A stretch of 64,000 nt of DNA from positions 6,701,001 to 6,765,000 of the forward strand of contig OX291547.1 of NCBI GenBank assembly GCA_946406115.1, in the 5' to 3' direction. Positions 34,285 through 45,534 of the stretch are shown here, in pieces (positions within the stretch are counted from its first letter, which is position 1; the number at the start of each line of letters is the position of its first letter). The translations under genes were made by a program, and so were the position numbers. Under the pieces are notes generated by a model. The model was not told the DNA's origin, did not search any database, and saw only the letters and a list, made by a program, of their open reading frames with translations. The stretch comes from Apoda limacodes (Eukaryota > Arthropoda > Insecta > Lepidoptera > Limacodidae).

Positions 34285-35679
34285 CGATACCTCTGGGCTC
34301 AAAGGTCGTTAAGACTCAAAAAAAAAAATTTTTACTCGAGCCTTTTTTTTGCTTAAGCTATTTAAATGAAATTCAGAAAGAAAATGCTTAGAATTTATAG
34401 TATTTTTTAAAGCAGTATTGAAAAATTACCCTAATACTGTATTTACCGAGATAGATTTCCTTTACGACCATAAATTTAGAAATAATAGTTCTTTAAACCC
34501 TTCAAATTTTTATTAATTAAGGGCGTAAATCTACTTTCTGTACATAACTGAACAAAATAAGGAAATAATCGACAAGTGTAAAAATTTGTAGGTTCTTATA
34601 GATCACCCGCTAAGGTATTCTGAAAGCATAAATTAATCTTTGAATTTAAGTATTAAATGAATTATGTATTTTTTACGTAATTATGTGTATACTATTTTTT
34701 TTTCTTTATATGTAATAAGGAAATCATTAATATAATTGTTTAAATAAAACTTACATTTCTGAAATCGAATTTAAATCGTTTATTTAAAATTGAACACAAA
34801 ATTTAAACCTTTAAATTGTAAATTAATATTTTTTTCACTAACGTACCTACTTTTCTGTGCTTGTCTTTTATCCACTCTGTTCTTTACTCTTTTAATTAAA
34901 AGCTAATTAGGCTCAACCTTAAAGCATCAAATGAATAGACAATTGTTGTAACTTAAATATGCGTAACTTTAACACTTTATAATACCTATTTAACTAGAAA
35001 TTATATTAGGTTATATATAACGTCTTACAAAAATTAAGTTTAAGAGCCCTAACTAAGGATACTAATTAATACATTCAAATTATGAGATTGCTGTCATCTC
35101 CCTCGTCTCAGCCGGAGGCCGACATTAGGTTTTTGTAATAAAATAAGCATCCTAACATCGGCCCCATTGATTTCTCTGTAACGAATTGAAATAAACAATT
35201 AATAAAAAAAATATATCTATTACGGCTTTATTTAACTGTCCGGAAACAGTAATAAAACACTTGCAAGCTATTTATGGTCAAAATACATATTCTAATAGTG
35301 ATATATTCTGGAATTTATAGGACAATTCCTCACTTACGTTTATGAATGAAACTAGGTAGTGAGGGACACTTGTATTTTATATATAAATTTAATTGTAAAA
35401 GTGTACAGGACAATTGGAAAAGACGATGTCTTTCACATCCAAATTTCTTAGACAGCTGATAATTTATTTGTAGTTTACGCCCAAAAGTTGTTTTTTATAC
35501 TTTGCTTTACTATTTGTTTGACGTTTTAACGTTAAATTATGTCGGTCGAGAAGGCATTTTTTTGAAAAATTCGTAAAAGGAATTTAGAAATCGACAGAGA
35601 ATTAAAAACTTAGTAAAACAGTGTCAAAAAGCCCTTTACGACCAAATGACCTTTACGGCCTTTGAGCCCAAAGGTATCG
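34285..35679. mobile_element. 1.4-kb element with ~25-bp terminal inverted repeats
   Basis: The left end CGATACCTCTGGGCTCAAAG and the reverse complement of the right end CGATACCTTTGGGCTCAAAG differ at one position. Similarity then continues GGTCGT/GGCCGT. Similarity stops abruptly outside 34285 and 35679. No target duplication could be identified. The AT-rich interior is non-coding, with GGTCGTAAAGG-type motifs recurring near both ends (34455 and 35635). I infer a non-autonomous DNA transposon of unassigned superfamily. Confidence 0.6.
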
Positions 35680-35948
35680 ATTGTTGAATTAATCCCCACA
35701 GAGACTAAAATCCATCTCGGTAACAATGTGTGTATCTAAACTTTAAATATAAGTAACATTGGAATAAAAATTAAAATAAAATGTTGTTTTTACATAAGTA
35801 AATAATTTTTTACAAAAAAAAATAAATTTAAATTAGAAGTTTAAGCATTACACCGAACACTTACACAAAAATGAAAATAAGCCTCATCTACTTTCCTTGA
35901 AAAAACTATTTAATATGAAATATTATATGGTATTTACTTTTCTTGCAG

Positions 35949-35994
35949 AGAGCCGTGAGCCATGTCGCTGCTCCGATCGAGCAATCCCATGGAT
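35949..35994 (+). CDS. Candidate start-codon exon of an unidentified host gene
   Basis: A strong acceptor, TTTACTTTTCTTGCAG (AG at 35947-35948), precedes 46 nt: 13 nt of untranslated leader, then ATG at 35962 in good context (GAGCCATGT, G at -3), eleven codons (MSLLRSSNPMD) and a donor GTAAGC at 35995. The coding part ends in phase 0. The exon is clearly richer in GC than its intron-like surroundings. Unspliced, the frame would stop eight codons after the exon. Upstream 5' UTR exons and downstream coding exons must lie elsewhere, possibly outside the window. I do not recognise the protein. Confidence 0.55.
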
Positions 35995-36983
35995 GTAAGC
36001 AAAAAATTTGAAAGAAAGTAAAAGCATTCTCATGTTAGGCTCATTGTTTTTGTAAACGGTTTACAAAAAATGCTTTTGTTATGGAATAACAATGCATTGG
36101 ACAATAAATTGGACAAAAGGTTGTGCAACACGTGTGAGGCTGTGCCGCAGTCGTTCGCAAAACGCAATGCAGAAGGCAAGACAGAAATGGTTTTGTGCTA
36201 TTAGAGTTTTTTGCAAGATTTTTATATTCTTATTTACTTGTTGGTCTTAAAAACAACTGGTTGCAACGTTCGCGAAGAAATAGTAGTTTTAAAAAATAAT
36301 AATAATAATAAGGATAAAATAATAAATTAGTTAATTTTCTGTGACACAAATTACTTGCAAATAGCGTTAAAAGCAGAAATTAATTAATTCCAATTATATC
36401 ACATAAGTTAAAGAATATTTAAAACAATTAGTTTCTAGATTTGTGGCTAGGTTGACATTTCTTGTAATTAAATACCTTCCCGCTATAAGTTGATTTTTTA
36501 TTTATAGTTAAAGAAACTGTAAAGGCATGTGAATTTCTCATTTTTTTATCTTAAAAACCTACCTTATTAATTTATTTTAAAAATCATTGAGATCCCTGAC
36601 TCAACATCGAGATTATTCTGTCCATTATTTTTCAATTAAATCTTTACGTAATTCTGCATTTTTGAGACTTGTAGCATCTGGCCCTTTTTTATCTTGCGAA
36701 AAAAAGACAGACCGTTCTGGAATATTAGGGTACATTTTAAACTTTGACAATAGATATAAGAATATTATGGGAATGTACAAAGTTAGGATTAGAGTAGTCT
36801 ATTTGAGGCTTTTTCTTACTATCTATTTAGAATACCGATAAAACAATTATTTTTTTAATTACCTACATATATGTTTTCAGATTAAAAATATATACATTAT
36901 GCGTTTAAGTGCTGAAATTTTTATAACGTGGACTAAAGAAATCTTGAGTTCATAAACTTTATTCCTATATATTTCGATTCGAA
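35995..36983. other. Probable intron, AT-rich
   Basis: Begins with the GTAAGC donor. A GC-richer stretch at 36115-36200 is open in two frames (one reads LCNTCEAVPQSFAKRNAEGK) but lacks a good acceptor. A (AAT)n run lies at 36296-36312. Confidence 0.4.
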
Positions 36984-37363
36984 TTTTTTTTTTCGTTTTT
37001 TAATACCACTAAGGTGGCAAACAAGCTTACAGTCCGCCTGATGGTAAGCGGTCACCGTAGCCTATGGACGCTTGCAACACTAGGGGTATCACTCGCGCCT
37101 TGCTGACCCTTCAAAAATCCAATAACTTATTTCTTGAAGAACCCCATACTGTATGAATACCTTGGTAGAAACAATTCCTCGGAACACATCTCATTGTACA
37201 AGCGGTAGAACGCACACAGAGAGGCAAAGTCTCCTCAGACTTAAGGGTTGAAATACGGCAAGTGAGTTTGGGATCATCGACAATTCTCACAGCCCGTCGT
37301 TAAACCGAGTCAAAAGGGTCAAGCTGGCACCCGCCCGGAGATGGCAGCAGTACTCCATTTGGT
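36984..37363 (-). mobile_element. 3' tail of the 25.9-kb LINE family (copy 4)
   Basis: Minus-strand copy. The T-rich run at 36984-37000 is the poly(A) end, followed by the CACTAAGGTGGCAAACAAGC and CGCCTGATGGTAAGCGG blocks of the 3' UTR. It then covers the C-terminal coding part up to AGATGGCAGCAGTACTCCAT at about 37363. An internal deletion of about 115 bases removes the HRTARHRQ...LKLWNELP region. Dead copy. Confidence 0.85.
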
Positions 37364-38194
37364 ATAGTAAAGTCTGTTTAGGCACCTAAAATGTACCAAT
37401 CTGATTATTTTATTTGGAATTTCAGCGTCAATTGAAGAGAAAGGCCTGTAAATGGTTAAAGAAAGGCTATAAAAAGAAAGCTCTTACATTCTTCATCGTG
37501 TTACGAGTACTTACTTTCGGAAAAGAAAGTCGATTATCTAACCAAGTAAGCAGTTAAGGTAATGCATTTTATTTTATTAGTTTGAGTCACGTTACTTTGA
37601 TAAAAAAATAAAATAAATAAAGTGTAAAAGTCGAAGACGAATACAGTGAGCATCCACTTCTGTGAAGTTTTAAAGCCTGAAACATTGGCTATAGTTAGGG
37701 TACAAATAGGTATGTGTGTAGGGCGAAAATCAAAAATAGTTTTAACACACGAAACATGCTACATACACACTTATGCTATCTACAACTCGCAGTTTTATTC
37801 TAAAAACATAAGTACACGAAGAACAATACGTTCTAAAAATATCTTGTAACTAGTAACATATTTCTGTAGACGCACATTTTCGAAATTTGCTTTGCTCAAA
37901 GTGGAAAATAAAAATATCAATTGGCATGCAGTGCTAGTTAGCAGGGGTAACCCTATTAAATTGTCAAACGTTACTTATTTACTGTACTGATTTATAATGT
38001 TACTGGTTGTAAAAAGAAAATCTAACATTCATTTTATGTTAAACTAGGCCAATATAATATTTTGCAATTTAAATATTTAGCTAAATTATAATATGCTTAC
38101 TTACGAGATAGCAAATGTTTAATATAAAATTAAAACTGTTTGTGAGCTAAATTGAGTATTTTTATCCTTCCCATAAATACTTTAGTTGGCTTTA
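37364..38194. other. AT-rich noncoding DNA
   Basis: Nothing recognised. Confidence 0.4.
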
Positions 38195-38372
38195 TTAAGC
38201 GTAGGCTAAAAACGCACTAGCCCGTTTTCTATACGGCCGATCGATGAGTGTCTCGAATTGTATGAACTATCGGCCGATTACTGAGCGGGGTTTCATATAA
38301 AACAGCAGGCGTAGCTCCCTGCTTCTTTGATCGGCTGAGTCAAAAATCGGAAGTGCGCGCCACGCTTAGTCA
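38195..38372. repeat. Possible short MITE
   Basis: Left TTAAGCGTAGGCTAAAAACG and right reverse complement CTAAGCGTGGCGCGCACTT share TAAGCGT.GGC. Inside, two CGGCCGAT blocks occur at 38235 and 38271. The region is markedly less AT-rich than its surroundings. Boundaries are uncertain. Confidence 0.35.
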
Positions 38373-39399
38373 GTCAGTCAGTTTTTTTTAATACTACATT
38401 GGACTTTCAGGTAGTAGAAAAAGTAACGTTTGTACCGAGTGCAAAATGGATTATTTGTAAGAAAAAGCGTCATTTTGTACTTGGTATGAAAGTAATTATT
38501 CTTTTATGTGAGTATGAAACTGTCGCTGTGCCAGAATATGACGATCCTATCTCTGTCATCATTGCAGGCCTGCCTCGGCCATTCACGAACCGATAAACAC
38601 CAACGAATAACAGTTGCTCGGACCGATAATGTTCTGTGTCGAATCGCATCGTATAGCTAACAGCGCTGGTAGTCAAGTGGCGTAGCAGCTCTGATGCAGT
38701 AGGTATACCAACTATCTGGTATTTTGGTTAAATCAATAATAAGAATCACACAATTCACTGGGGCCAGGATGTCATCAAGCGCAATACTCGGTGTGTAAAA
38801 CCTAGGCTATCGCGAAAACTGTTTGACGTATATAGTTGAAATTCGGCTCAAAGATGAAAATTAGCTCCCTAATCACAGTACTGAAGTTTTCATTGTAAAA
38901 TTTTTAATATGTCAAATATATACCTTCATTACATTCATCCAAATATAACTATATCCATTGTCAAATACCTTATTCAAGAGATGTATAGAATTTGTGAACA
39001 TTAGTGAACAGTGCTTACAGCTGCCGAATCTACAAAAGTTTTGTGCCACTATAACGCTACACTAGCGTCCGCAGGTAGCAGTCGCCATGCCCACTGGGCC
39101 CGGTACAAATAAGTACATAGAGGTTGCTAAGTTGTTTTTGGCAAAACGTTAGGTCATCTTACGTTGAAAACAATACATTGACCCCTGTTGTTAATGATAA
39201 AGTTTATTTTATCATTTTGCCGTAATTTATTTGCATATTTTTCACAAATTTTTGGAACATAATTGATGAAAAAGTTGTTTAATAGTATTGTGGAGAAGGT
39301 CGGAAAATTTTTTGGCATTCCACTTCATGGGCAATTCTCAGCTTAATGTTTTATATGCTAAAGGTTGGCTATAGGAGATAATTTTTTGTTGCTACACGA
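38373..39399. other. Noncoding DNA
   Basis: No gene recognised. Two overlapping open frames at 38399-38676 look like chance. Confidence 0.35.
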
Positions 39400-39680
39400 A
39401 CTAACGGGTGTCTCAAAACCTACTTACATGAAATTTAATTTTTTAATAAACCACATAGTGCAGTTGAATTTTGAAAGCATGTTATTTTCAACTTTAAATA
39501 TGGACTCTGAGGTTACATGTACAACACAACATTCGACAAACACCCTTTTGTGTTTGCTTTGCTGGCAAACGTTCACCCTTTTTATAAAATAACCGATGAC
39601 ATTTTGACATAATTGTGGTTAAATTTCGTCAATATCTCGATGAATTTTAGTTTTGAGTTCAGGAATTGTCTGTGGAGTAA
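39400..39680 (-). pseudogene. Possible mariner-like transposase C-terminus and 3' UTR
   Basis: On the minus strand ITPQTIPELKTKIHRDIDEI precedes a stop at about 39621. This resembles the very C-terminal block of Tc1/mariner-type transposases (P.TI.EL...I...I..I). Downstream lies a TTATTTTATAAAAAGGGTGA stretch and CAAAACCTACTTACATGAAA / TTTTGAGACACCCGTTAG near 39400, which would be the element end. No DDE catalytic residues are present and only about 20 residues support the call. Confidence 0.25.
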
Positions 39681-40595
39681 TGATGTGGAGATAATAATAG
39701 CCACCTGCTTTGATATCCTGAACATAGCTAACAGTTTCAAACTTATTAATGTAAATCAGCAGCTCGAAATGGTGCATGATGATCACCGAGAAATGTGTGA
39801 CATCTTTGTACCGCTCAAATCAAACAAAAAAATAAATAACTAAATAAAAAACAAATCTTTTTCTTCATCTTTTAAAAAATTTAAAGGCACGCTGCAGGGT
39901 AGGCTTGTCATTGACCTACAATCATGAATTTTGATATAAGGGGATGTACGCTCCCGCCCCCCTTCGAAATCATACGTCTTCGAAACCTGATTCTGGAATG
40001 ATAATGGACTATATAAGTCTACTATATAAGAATATAACTATGTAGCTACATACAAGTTTCTTCGAACATACTCGCACTTGTTCGTTTTTTTAACTTAGTC
40101 TGATTTCATTCCTACATAAGTAGATGCTAAAAACCTCGTTGATCCACATTACTTAATTTCTGAATATTCAAAACCAATAATTAGGTCCAAAAAAGGAGTA
40201 ACATTTCGGACTTTTTCATCATTTCAAGATTTTAAACCAACGTACCAATTAATAAGATAAAGAAAACCTTAAGTAAAATAGTACATAGATAATATATTAT
40301 AGCTTTCTTTAAGCTCAATTCATTTTTAGAGATGATTCCTTTCTCTTCTTATGACGAGATGCCGAGTACCTGCGAGATGTCACACATACATAAACATAGA
40401 CACTGTAATATTACAAGTAACATAATTGAACACACATGCAGTTGCTTTTGAGTGTTTATCCTCATTTTGTGAGCAGGATAGAACAAAGAGTTGTAATGTA
40501 ACCTACTTTATTTACAGTAAGTAGTTCTATAGCGCTATGAATCATATATTAGATAAAAAGGTCATATTTGATTTTTTAAGAAATTCATTCGAAAC
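39681..40595. other. AT-rich noncoding DNA
   Basis: Nothing recognised. Confidence 0.4.
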
Positions 40596-40638
40596 TAGCT
40601 TTTGCCCGCGGCTCTGCTTGCACTAAATTTGGTTATCG
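40596..40638 (-). repeat. Helitron-like 3' end fragment
   Basis: ACTAGCTTTTGCCCGCGGCT then TTGGTTATCGGCGT: the CTAG-terminated 3' end of the Helitron-like family in minus orientation, cut off where the RTE fragment begins. Confidence 0.6.
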
Positions 40639-41405
40639 GCGTCTTTAACCAGTGCGTCCTACCAGTCATGACTTACGCTGCCGAAACGTGGACACTTACA
40701 GCAGGGCTGGTCCACAAGTTCAAGGTCGCACAGCGCGCAATGGAGAGAGCTATACTCGGAGTGTAGTAAAAAAAAAATAGTGATGTTCATAATCGAAATA
40801 CTAGAAATAGACACAAACTGGTTCTGATCCACACAAGGCTTGAAAAATTTGATAAATCATTTTAAGGTCAATGTGTCCGTTTTTACAACAAAATCCCTGC
40901 AGAAGTATTGAAACTGAATTTAAAAAAGTTTAAAAATTTTGTTAAACAGAAACTTGTCAAAAAAGCTTATTATTCAATTAAAGACTATCTTATAGATAAA
41001 AACGCATGGGAATAATGAAAATGTTGTTATCATACTACTTATATTTGGAAATGTACCAATCGTTATATGTATAATTAAAATTGAAAAGAGCGACATCTGG
41101 AGAGTTTCTTTCGCCGTTTCTTCTCCCGAGAACGCCATCTTGATTCCGAAACGGTAGTAGTTTATAAATTCCTTGCTTATTATACTGACGTCAAAAAAGT
41201 GATATTGCATCCTATTTTTGAGGAATAAACTATTTGAATTTTTAATTTGAATTTGTCTCTAAGGGATTGAATCCGAAATGAGGACATCCGGAAGAGAACC
41301 AAAGTTACCGACATAGCTCGCAGAATTAGCAAGCTGAAGTGGCAGTGGGCTGGCCACGTCTGTCGAAGGACCAATGGCCGATGGAGGAGACGTGTTAAGA
41401 AAGTT
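40639..41405 (+). pseudogene. RTE-type LINE fragment, interrupted by another LINE
   Basis: The first part (40639-40763) encodes VFNQCVLPVMTYAAETWTLT then HKFKVAQRAMERAILGV. The second part (41257-41405) continues with SLRD, a stop, IRNEDIRKRTKVTDIARRIS then KLKWQWAGHVCRRTNGRWRR. Joined across the intervening 490 bases they give the usual RTE order QCVLPVMTYG.ETWTLT...AMLGVSLRDRIRN...KWQWAGH..R. Both parts are otherwise in one frame, so the interruption is a clean insertion. The fragment lacks the catalytic core and is dead. Confidence 0.85.
40765..41253 (+). mobile_element. 5'-truncated LINE inserted in the RTE fragment
   Basis: Encodes the end of a different LINE: HKLVLIHTRLEKFDKS, then CVRFYNKIPAEVLKLNLKKF, then KLVKKAYYSIKDYLIDKNAW and a stop at about 41012. 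A 3' UTR of about 240 bases follows and ends in a short TTGAATT-type repeat (about 41233-41254). The flanking RTE shows TGT on both sides (40762-40764 and 41254-41256), a minimal 3-bp target duplication. The 5' end is an A-rich junction. The pattern FYNKIP...L.KFK..K..L..KAYYS...L.DK.AW is familiar from insect LINEs of the CR1/L2/Jockey group. Confidence 0.8.
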
Positions 41406-42919
41406 TTTTTTAATTATTTTAATATGTCGTCACGTAATTCTTTTGAAAAAGAACTCCGAAAGTGTTTTGTTCCGTTGCGCATCGCATTAAAACCTGCCTA
41501 CCAAGCTACTTGTAAAAGGTATTAGAGAGATTCTAGCCCACTTTTACCCGCACAGTATAGGTAATAGCACTAATATTAGTATAAAATAACATATGAGTCA
41601 ATCTGTCCGCAGTGGGTCCCATAGCAAAGTTCCCAATATCTTTTCATAATATTATCCAATTTAGTTCAGTCGTTTTTGTATGATGCGCGTATAAACAAAC
41701 AGACCGACTGACGACTAAACAAAAATTCAAAAGATAATTGTTTTGCCTTCAATCGCTCTTAAAAACAAAAACTCCTTTTTTTCAGTGTATAGACATCGGC
41801 CAGTTACAATTACATATAACCCAGGCAGTAACATGTAAGTTCTTTGTTCAGGAGTTCGTGGCCTAGTCGCATTCGTCTATCTATCGGAAACAAAAAGCGA
41901 GTAAACACCATGGGTGGTGCGGTGTTCCGCATTATAGCATATTGTGCTCAGCTTTTCCATGCTTCAGAGGCACGTTAAACCATCGGTCCTGTCCGTTGTG
42001 ATACTATGATAGTCGTAAAGCTAAGTCAGATGCCTTATGGGCAGCTTGAAAACTCTGACTCGAGTGGCCACACTATCTCGACAATGTGGCCCTTTTCGCG
42101 GACGATATGGAGCTTTGTTGTTCACACCGCCACGTCCGTATAGGACAAACATTTATGTGATAAACATTTGTGTTCTTGAGTCTGGGAGTTTTTAATTTAC
42201 TTATTTATAATATCAATATTTTATGTAGGTGAGTTATCTGGTATCTATAGTGCAAACCCTTTTTAGGATCCAAACAAGTGATTGGCCAAAAATATTGTTT
42301 TTATCATTTTTGTTATTAGTTTAAAGAAATTTCTCGTACTTGAGCGATTTTTTAAAATAAAACTAAACACCTGACTGTTTTGTAAACTAAAGATTAATAT
42401 TATCAATAGGTTTTTTTTGTCAATAAATAAGATTGTAAAAAACAAAAGAGTAAATTAAGAAACATTTCCAGGTTAAGCGAGGAACGTTTGAAAGTCAGCC
42501 ATTTTGCGGACGATGAACTTAGTTAATTAGAAATAAGTATCACCTTCAGCTGTCTTCAGCACGTTCGTCCTAACTACTTTTGAAATATGCGCGAAAATAT
42601 TATCATTACGTACTTTTGAACAGTAAAAAATTACATCATCTACAAAAACTCACTAAAAATTATAAAATATACCTAACGCCCATTAAATGTTTTCTTCTTC
42701 TTGGAGTCGAATTTCAAAAATTATCGGTCTCGTATCTTTGCTGAAATTTAACTCAATTTACTATGTAGGTATATGCGTAATGTTTATTTACTTTTTTGTG
42801 GTTTTTTGAAAGAAGTGTAACATTTTTATTAATTTTTTTTGGTATTACTTGTGCATACATAAATCAGTTTGGAGCTACTCTTATTGATTAAAAAATATGA
42901 GGTTCTTAAGAGAGTTTTA
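41406..42919. other. Noncoding DNA with SINE-like fragments
   Basis: At about 41848-42030 GTTCGTGGCCTAGTCGC resembles a SINE A box, and GAGGCACGTTAAACCATCGGTCC is a block I associate with lepidopteran SINE tails. At 42150-42215 TTGTGTTCTTGAGTCTGGGAG matches the SINE body seen at 22618-22884. Near 41570-41720 a repeat fragment with CAGTCGTTTTTGTATGATGC occurs. No gene. Confidence 0.45.
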
Positions 42920-43018
42920 AAAGTGATGCCCCAGTTTGGCTTTGCAAACTATAGGCTATGGTGACCGCCTAATATCAGGCGGGCCGCCTGCATGTTTTTC
43001 AGCTTAGTACTATAAAAT
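42920..43018 (+). mobile_element. Extreme 3' end of the 25.9-kb LINE family (copy 5)
   Basis: Aligns with the last ~100 bases of the element: AAGTGATGCCCC, ATAGGCTATGGTGACCGCC, ATATCAGGCGGG and CTTAGTACTATAAAA. It lacks a long poly(A). It ends exactly where Helitron-like family D sequence starts. Confidence 0.75.
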
Positions 43019-43035
43019 CGGTCAACGATCGGCGA

Positions 43036-43561
43036 ATTGCGAATTTGAATTTTTCGGGATAAAAAGTAGCCGATATTTTATTCCAGGACCTAACCTATTA
43101 GAACGGGAGACAGTGACTCAAAATTGGGTCATTGTACCGGTATGGCGAATTTTCAGGGTCTAACTACGTAATGACGAAAAGAAAAATGTAATGTGTTCAT
43201 GTCGATATGGCGGGCTGTAAGTTACACCGGAGAAGTTTGGCATAACGCTACCGCCTACTTTTTTTTATGGATTATAGGAAAATACAAGGATTTTTGTGGA
43301 ACAAATCGTTCGCCACTCGTATTTATCCGACACGTTCGACTAACGCCCACGCGATTGGGCCGCCGGTGCCAGCGCTATGACCATCATTTTTCTTTGAAGA
43401 ACCGCCATACTGGTACAAATTACCCAATATTTTGTGTCACTGTCTCCCGGTGTATGTGTGTATGCCAAGTTTCATCACGATACGTCCAATGGTTAAAGCG
43501 TGATTGAGTAACAAACATCCATCCAGACATACAAACTTTCACATTTATAATATTAGTAGGA
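43036..43561 (-). mobile_element. Helitron-like family D copy split by a TIR element
   Basis: The right part (43450-43561) ends TTTATAATATTAGTAGGA, the complement of the family's TCCTACTAATATTATAA start. The left part (43036-43103) has TTTTCGGGATAAAAAGTAGC and ATTCCAGGACCTAACCTAT as in the copies at 21727 and 31875. The CTAG end is missing next to the LINE tail at 43018. A 346-bp element with inverted ends interrupts it. Confidence 0.7.
43104..43449. mobile_element. 346-bp element with ~45-bp TIRs starting CGGGAGACAG
   Basis: Left end CGGGAGACAGTGACTCAAAA and the reverse complement of the right end CGGGAGACAGTGACACAAAA match, and pairing continues through ATTGGGT, TTGTACC and TATGGCG. It splits a Helitron-like repeat whose uninterrupted versions are present in this window, giving an independent definition of the insertion. 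No convincing target duplication is seen: left flank TTAGAA, right flank GTGTAT. The interior has no transposase. The plus-strand open frame at 43193-43507 crosses the right boundary and is spurious. Confidence 0.8.
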
Positions 43562-44763
43562 TATTGCTGCATGTTCTAATTGGTACTAATATTAATAATG
43601 GACTTTTGTAATTGTCCCTAAGTCATCGAATTTATGTAAAAAAAAGAGATTGTAAAAGATTTTGATTAAATATTTACAGGACTAGTCGTGATTGACGCAG
43701 CCCTACTCTAGTAAGTAGATACACATTTTAATTCGTGCAAACAGTTTGTTTGTAGCGCTGGCGCGGCGGTAGAGTGACTTTAGACACATAGGGTTGACAC
43801 TATCCATAATATATTTAATCAATTATTTGCGTTGGGATCTGAAAATATCTAAGTGCGTCTTTTTTATTAATTTTGTTCTGTTACCGTTGTATTTGACACA
43901 GTTATAAAACAGCTACTTAAGCCAAATTATCAAATAAATGGTCATCTTTTAATAGCCACATTTCCCGTGACTCTCAAATAAGTTACATTTTTTTAATATA
44001 GAATGACTTGAGAGCCCCTGCAATCAGACATATATTTATTTTCAAATTTAATATTTAAGTATTTCAAAATGACCCTGAATTGGTATGTTTACTAAAAATA
44101 TATTTTAAAGACTGAAGCTTAATTTTTAGTTTTTTCATAATTTTTTTACTTTAATTTTACACCCTGAATAATTTTTTTTCCCTACTACTTTCTTATTTAT
44201 GTAGGTATAGTGCTCCAATCATCATTCCAATTTTCCAAAATTTATTTTGTTTTGTATGTATGTAATTTGTCAACCCTACGAAGTAGCTGCAACTTGCGCT
44301 ATCTCACAAAATGATAGGCTTGGTTCTATTGTTGTGCGACATGCCCTGCACAGACAATCTAGATTCAATTGTGTAGCGTGACATTGCACGGGACCCTATA
44401 TTAGATCTCACACGATGTATGATGTAGATGTTCTGAGAATTCCAAGAGCTGGTAAGGAGTTACTGTGCACTTTAATGTTGTTAGGAATTTTAGCGATATC
44501 GCAATGCTGCACGTTGTGTCACTGCTTGTAGCAAAAACCGTAATTGTTGCATTATGACGTCATATTAAAATTGCCATTAATGTAGTGGTTACTTACAATA
44601 ACGTTTTTTATGAGTTAATAATTGGCTTTCTAAATTTTATAGGGTTTCGCAACCATAGCGTCCAACGATATTTTACTGTTTAGACTATTTGCTCATCTTT
44701 TTTCTATTGTTCTGACGTTAAAAAAGAAAATTTGAACACTATCTATCTTACCTACCTAATACA
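43562..44763. other. Noncoding DNA
   Basis: AT-rich, with a less AT-rich patch at 44280-44430. No gene or repeat recognised. Confidence 0.35.
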
Positions 44764-45030
44764 TATAAAATGCTTTGTCCTGAATGACTGATGGATCAAC
44801 GCACAGCCTAAGCCGCTGATCGTAGAGACCTGAAACTTGGAGGGTATGTTCTTTGTATGACGTAGGCATCCGATACGAAAGGATTTTCCGAAATTCTACC
44901 CCTAAGGGGGGCAAAGTTTGGTCCAATGTACTTCAAATTTTGCATAAACCTTTTTAACAGAATTGATGGAAGACGTGTTTCGTGTTTTATTGAAATTCAT
45001 CCCCTAACGGGGTTAAAACGGGGTAGAAAG
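44764..45030 (+). repeat. Helitron-like family B, 5' part
   Basis: Begins TATAAAATGCTTTGTCCTGA, then ACTGATGGATCAACGCACAGCC, TAGAGACCTGAAACTTGG and GACGTAGGCATCCG (each a family block). The CTAG end is not found. Confidence 0.55.
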
Positions 45031-45534
45031 TTATTTTGGCGATGATTTGCTTCGAAGTTGATATTAATACTTCTTAGTGCTTTTGATTTAAATTACATTT
45101 TATTTTGACACATGTTTGAAAACTCAATTCAATTTTATTCAAAAAAGGTTAAACTCACTCACAGAGAATTATTGCCTTTTCAAAGTTTTTAAAAAAAGTC
45201 CGGGGCAGCATATGTCTATCTTTTAAGGTTGGCTCGCTATAACTTTTTTTATGCTAACCAAATTTGTTCTAAAAAAATGCATAATTTGCGAAGGTGTTTT
45301 TAATAAATTAAAACACAGTTGCCCTTTATATCATTCTATTTCAATGAATATCTTAGGAGATATCGCAGTTTTAAAATAACGTCATAGCAAAATAATGATC
45401 AAGTACTGCGCGCGCATTTATGATGTGTAAGGCCGGCGGGCAGTCATGAGGGGGACGGTCGGCACATATTATTTAATTTATTATTTTCACCTTCTACGTA
45501 AACAAAGTCGCAGGTTAAAGTGAGCGTTAGCCCA
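45031..45534. other. AT-rich noncoding DNA
   Basis: Short GC patch at 45410-45465. Nothing recognised. Confidence 0.35.

Noticed and set aside
36115..36205. Possible exon with LCNTCEAVPQSFAKRNAEGK
   Set aside because: Two frames are open over the same DNA and the upstream acceptor is poor, so it cannot be tied to the exon at 35949.
38399..38676. Overlapping 65- and 68-codon ORFs
   Set aside because: Opposite-strand shadows of each other with no recognisable motif.
43193..43507. 104-codon plus-strand ORF
   Set aside because: It runs across the right inverted repeat of the 346-bp element into the Helitron-like repeat, so it cannot be one gene.
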